Shown: one piece after another, positions 61,686-64,000 of the stretch
Layout of the letters: each line of letters starts with the position of its first letter
How positions within the stretch are numbered: position 1 is the stretch's first letter
Assembly (NCBI GenBank): GCA_025558095.1
Contig: JAIVFI010000011.1
Span: forward strand, 62,001 to 126,000
Direction of reading: 5' to 3'
Length of the DNA stretch: 64,000 nucleotides
Origin: Hyaloraphidium curvatum
Taxonomy: Eukaryota; Monoblepharomycota; Hyaloraphidiomycetes; Hyaloraphidiales; Hyaloraphidiaceae
Translations under genes and position numbers: made by a program
Notes under the pieces: generated by a model
Seen by the model: only the letters and a program-made list of their open reading frames with translations
The model's database searches: none
Told to the model about the DNA's origin: nothing

Positions 61686-62063
61686 CGTGCGATGCATCCC
61701 AGCAGTTGCTTTCGAAGCTTCCGATTCGTGCTCCCCGCGCGCGAGTCCCACTTGCTTGTAGAGACCCCGGATGATATACACCTTGCCGGGCAGTATCAGC
61801 CATGGGCCCGCCTTCGGCGATACATGTCAGGAGTGGCCCTGGCTAACGTCATATAAATACTGTAAACTATTTTGGTCCCAAACTGCAAGTGCCCGGGCCA
61901 TCCCTGAAGCAGCAACTCGCAGCCGAAACTGCTCCACATCCACTTGTGCAGCTACAGGAGGCCGTTATCTGTTGACACGCAGCGCAACTCGAAGATCCAC
62001 AGTTAAAGCAGTCATTGCATAGAGTAGGTGTGCACACCGTTGGCGTCTGCGTGGCCGGGCCGA
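61686..62063. other. Intergenic between convergent genes
   Basis: 378 bp, AT-richer than the exons; CATATAAATACTG near 61851 looks like a 3'-end or TATA element. No gene supported. Confidence 0.4.
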
Positions 62064-62784
62064 TCAGCCCTCACTCCGCCCGCTTTTTTGCCGGAGTGGG
62101 ACACCCACCGTCGTGTAGCCCACCCTCCCGGTGGCCGTGAACGTATACGCTGTCGGATCCACCGGCAGGTCCCCCGCGGCGTTGGTCACCAACACGGTGA
62201 ACGTGGCCGTGGGCTCCGCGGAACCGGTTGCGGTCGCCGAGTAGGTGCAGTAGGCGATGAGGGTCGTTGTCAACCCTGCCGGCACGGCCCCGGACGGGGT
62301 GGGCGTGGCAAGCCTCCAGAACGCCGGCGGAGCCGCGCGCCGAAGCAGCTGCGCCTGGCCCGAGCCAGCGACCTGGGTAATGGTCATTGGGGCGTTGCCG
62401 GCGTTGGAGATCGTCAGCGTGGTAGTAGCAGCCTTGTCCGTTGTGGAAATTGAGATGCCGCCGCCGTTCTTGACGTCCAGCATGGTCAGCGTGGCCTGGC
62501 CGGGCGGCGCAGCGTAGCGGCGGTACAGGCGGGGCAAATCGGCGTAGCGGACGCAGGCCACGTGGTCCTCGGGTGTGCCAGGGTAGGAGAACTCGCTTCG
62601 GAAGAGTCACGAGTCAGTGGGACGCGCGGGGCGGGGGGGGGGCAGCGGCACACCAGAACTCGGCCTTCCCGCACTCCCCGCAAGAGCGCTTGAAAACGGG
62701 ACCGGGCGCCGCGGCCGTGCCGACAGAGATGAGGAGGGCGGCAAACATGGTGAGCAGCAGCAGCATGCGTGGCGGACGCGGCAT
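62064..62784 (-). CDS. Secreted protein with an Ig-like (ASPM/HYDIN-type) domain
   Basis: About 220 aa from exons 62784-62654 and 62595-62064. Signal peptide (MLLLLTMFAALLISVGTAAA), a Cys pair (CGECGKAEF), then after the junction EFSYPGTPEDHVACVRYADL. The C-terminal half reads MLDVKNGGGISIS, TLTISNAGNAPMTITQV, then TTTLIAYCTYSATATGSAEP, the beta-sandwich pattern of bacterial choice-of-anchor or ASPM/SPD-2/Hydin domains. Splice phase fits. Probably cell surface or secreted; function unknown. Confidence 0.72.
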
Positions 62785-63265
62785 GTTGTCGTTCGTTCGG
62801 TGGGAGAGGTGTTGCGTTCGTTTGAGAAACGGCGTGACTCAAGTTGTGCTGCTCTGTCCCTCATTCGGCCAAATGCGCGAGTGCACAACGAAAAATGCAT
62901 GCACCCGGACCCGCGAGAGTAGGAGAGAGAAGCACGGTGGGGCAGGTCCGCCCCGTCGCGTTTCTCGGCCGGTGGCGTGCAAGTTCCCCGGGCGGTATGA
63001 CGCAGTTTGCGGAGTTCGCCTTGTCCAGATTGGCGGAGTTTTCGCAACCGTCATGGTGCGGGAATACCCGTCATTGTGCGGGATCCCCGTCACCGGCGGA
63101 TTGCCCGCGGATGCGTCAAGATTGGTCGCCAGCACCGCGAAGGTCCCCAAATCTATTCAACGCGCAGAAAGGCGGGAGCGCCTTGGCTACTCCGGGAGGC
63201 GGCCCAATGTCATCACGACCACCTTTGCACGTCCGAATACATGGGGAGCCGATGATACCCTTGCC
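62785..63265. other. Intergenic
   Basis: 481 bp between two minus-strand genes. No gene supported. Confidence 0.4.
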
Positions 63266-64000
63266 CTAGGCGGCCTTCCTCGAGGTAGTCCTCCTCCTCT
63301 TCGTGGTCGTCTTCCTCCTCGCCGAGCTCCTCCGCATGCTCGTCCTGCGCCGCGTCGTCGTCCTGCGCCGCGTCGTCGTCCTCCTCCGCGCCGTCGTCCT
63401 CCTCCCGACCGTGGTCCGCCGGAAACCCCGGGCGGTCGTGCGGTGCGCGGCAGGCGCGGTCACTGGCGGCGGATCGCCGCGGGGGGTACGGCTCGCGGTC
63501 GCCGGGGCGAAGGGAGAGGTGGGTGGGGTGCTGCTCTCGGTCGCTGAGCTCGTGGTGCTTGTGCTCGGGGTGTGCGAAGAGCTGGCGATCATGGAGCTGC
63601 TGGTGTGCGTCACCGAGGCCGTCGCCGTCCAGGTTCGACTGTCGCTCGTGGGGGGGGTCTGCGCCGCCAGGATGCTCGACGGTGCCGGAGATGCGATCGA
63701 AGAAGGCGGCGAAGCGGCCGGGGTCGCCGATGTCGTAGCCGTCAGAGAATAAGTGCTTGGCGTCCGCGAGGCCGTGGCCGTCTGCAACGTGCTGGACAGC
63801 GTGGTGCTGGTCGCCGTCTCTGAGGAGCTAGAGAGCATGGACGTTGACGGCGCGAAGGACTCGCTCGTGGTCGACGATGTGAGGCTCTCGCTTGTGGTCG
63901 CGGATGTGAGCGTTCCGCTCGTAGTCGAGGATGTCGAACTCGAGCTAGTCTGCGTCTGCGACGTGCTGGACAGGGCGGAGGAGCTATTCGTTGTCCGAGA
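63266..64000 (-). CDS. Ser/Thr-rich wall-type protein with Arg-Thr-Thr tail, 3' part
   Basis: Open from the window end (64000) to the stop at 63266-63268, about 244 aa visible. The upstream 180 residues are almost only Ser, Thr, Ala and Pro with recurring SxTxS units, as in heavily O-mannosylated fungal wall proteins. The last 60 residues switch to a basic repeat (RRTTARRRTTTRRRTTTRRR) and end TTSRKAA. A similar Lys/Arg-Thr-Thr segment occurs in the secreted lectin at 10 kb. No GPI signal at the end. The start and any signal peptide lie outside the window. Confidence 0.72.
   Translation of the reverse strand, partial: SRTTNSSSALSSTSQTQTSSSSTSSTTSGTLTSATTSESLTSSTTSESFAPSTSMLSSSSETATSTTLSSTLQTATASRTPSTYSLTATTSATPAASPPSSIASPAPSSILAAQTPPTSDSRTWTATASVTHTSSSMIASSSHTPSTSTTSSATESSTPPTSPFAPATASRTPRGDPPPVTAPAAHRTTARGFRRTTVGRRTTARRRTTTRRRTTTRRRTSMRRSSARRKTTTKRRRTTSRKAA

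Overview
The window looks like a GC-rich nuclear contig from an early-diverging (chytrid-type) fungus. The fungal signals are a Zn2Cys6 transcription factor with a fungal regulatory domain, a Ytp1-like membrane protein, a LYC1-like acetyltransferase and F-box/LRR and MYND proteins. The chytrid or algal flavour comes from an M11/gametolysin-like protease with a long polyproline linker and from SUEL-lectin and PAN-like secreted modules. The assignment to phylum is an inference. Genes are dense, on both strands, and often convergent within 20-90 bp. Introns are short (about 34-75 bp). Many start GTGGGT or a close variant, and several are multiples of three without a stop, so naive ORFs read straight through them.

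Layout. 0-9.5 kb: 5' part of a membrane protein, an aldo-keto reductase convergent with a bacterial-like ThDP enzyme, a broken dienoyl-CoA reductase gene truncated against a 231-bp copied fragment of an F-box/LRR gene, a PTPDC1-type phosphatase disrupted by a 37-bp tandem duplication, and two acetyltransferases. 10-20 kb: a 1085-aa secreted SUEL-lectin/coiled protein, a neudesin-like cytochrome b5 protein, an F-box-like protein, a membrane-anchored GH26 glycosidase and an arylsulfotransferase-like protein. 20-31.6 kb: a protein with a PP1-docking-like motif, a BTB protein with an FG-type tail, the parent F-box/LRR gene, a Ytp1-like protein, a bacterial/phage-type small protein and a makorin. 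32-45 kb: a CCDC47-like ER protein, an amidase, a second ASST-like protein, a DUF4262 protein, two paralogous multi-span membrane proteins that bracket an SDR, a small secreted protein and an NAD(P)-binding protein.

45.6-48.2 kb is a graveyard of frameshifted MYND and F-box genes and fragments. 48.2-56.4 kb holds two secreted metalloproteases of different families that share the same C-terminal cysteine module and Ig-like domain, separated by a four-exon membrane protein. 56.6-64 kb: an intact MYND protein, a Zn2Cys6 regulator, an arsenite methyltransferase with a Cys-Cys-repeat tail, a secreted Ig-like protein and the 3' part of a Ser/Thr-rich wall-type protein with an Arg-Thr-Thr tail.

The strongest leads are the module shared by the two proteases, the lectin/basic-repeat/helical secreted protein, the pair of membrane-protein paralogues, and the traces of small duplications and frameshifts that break several genes. 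All exon boundaries were read by eye from splice consensus, phase and family motifs; none was tested against transcripts.
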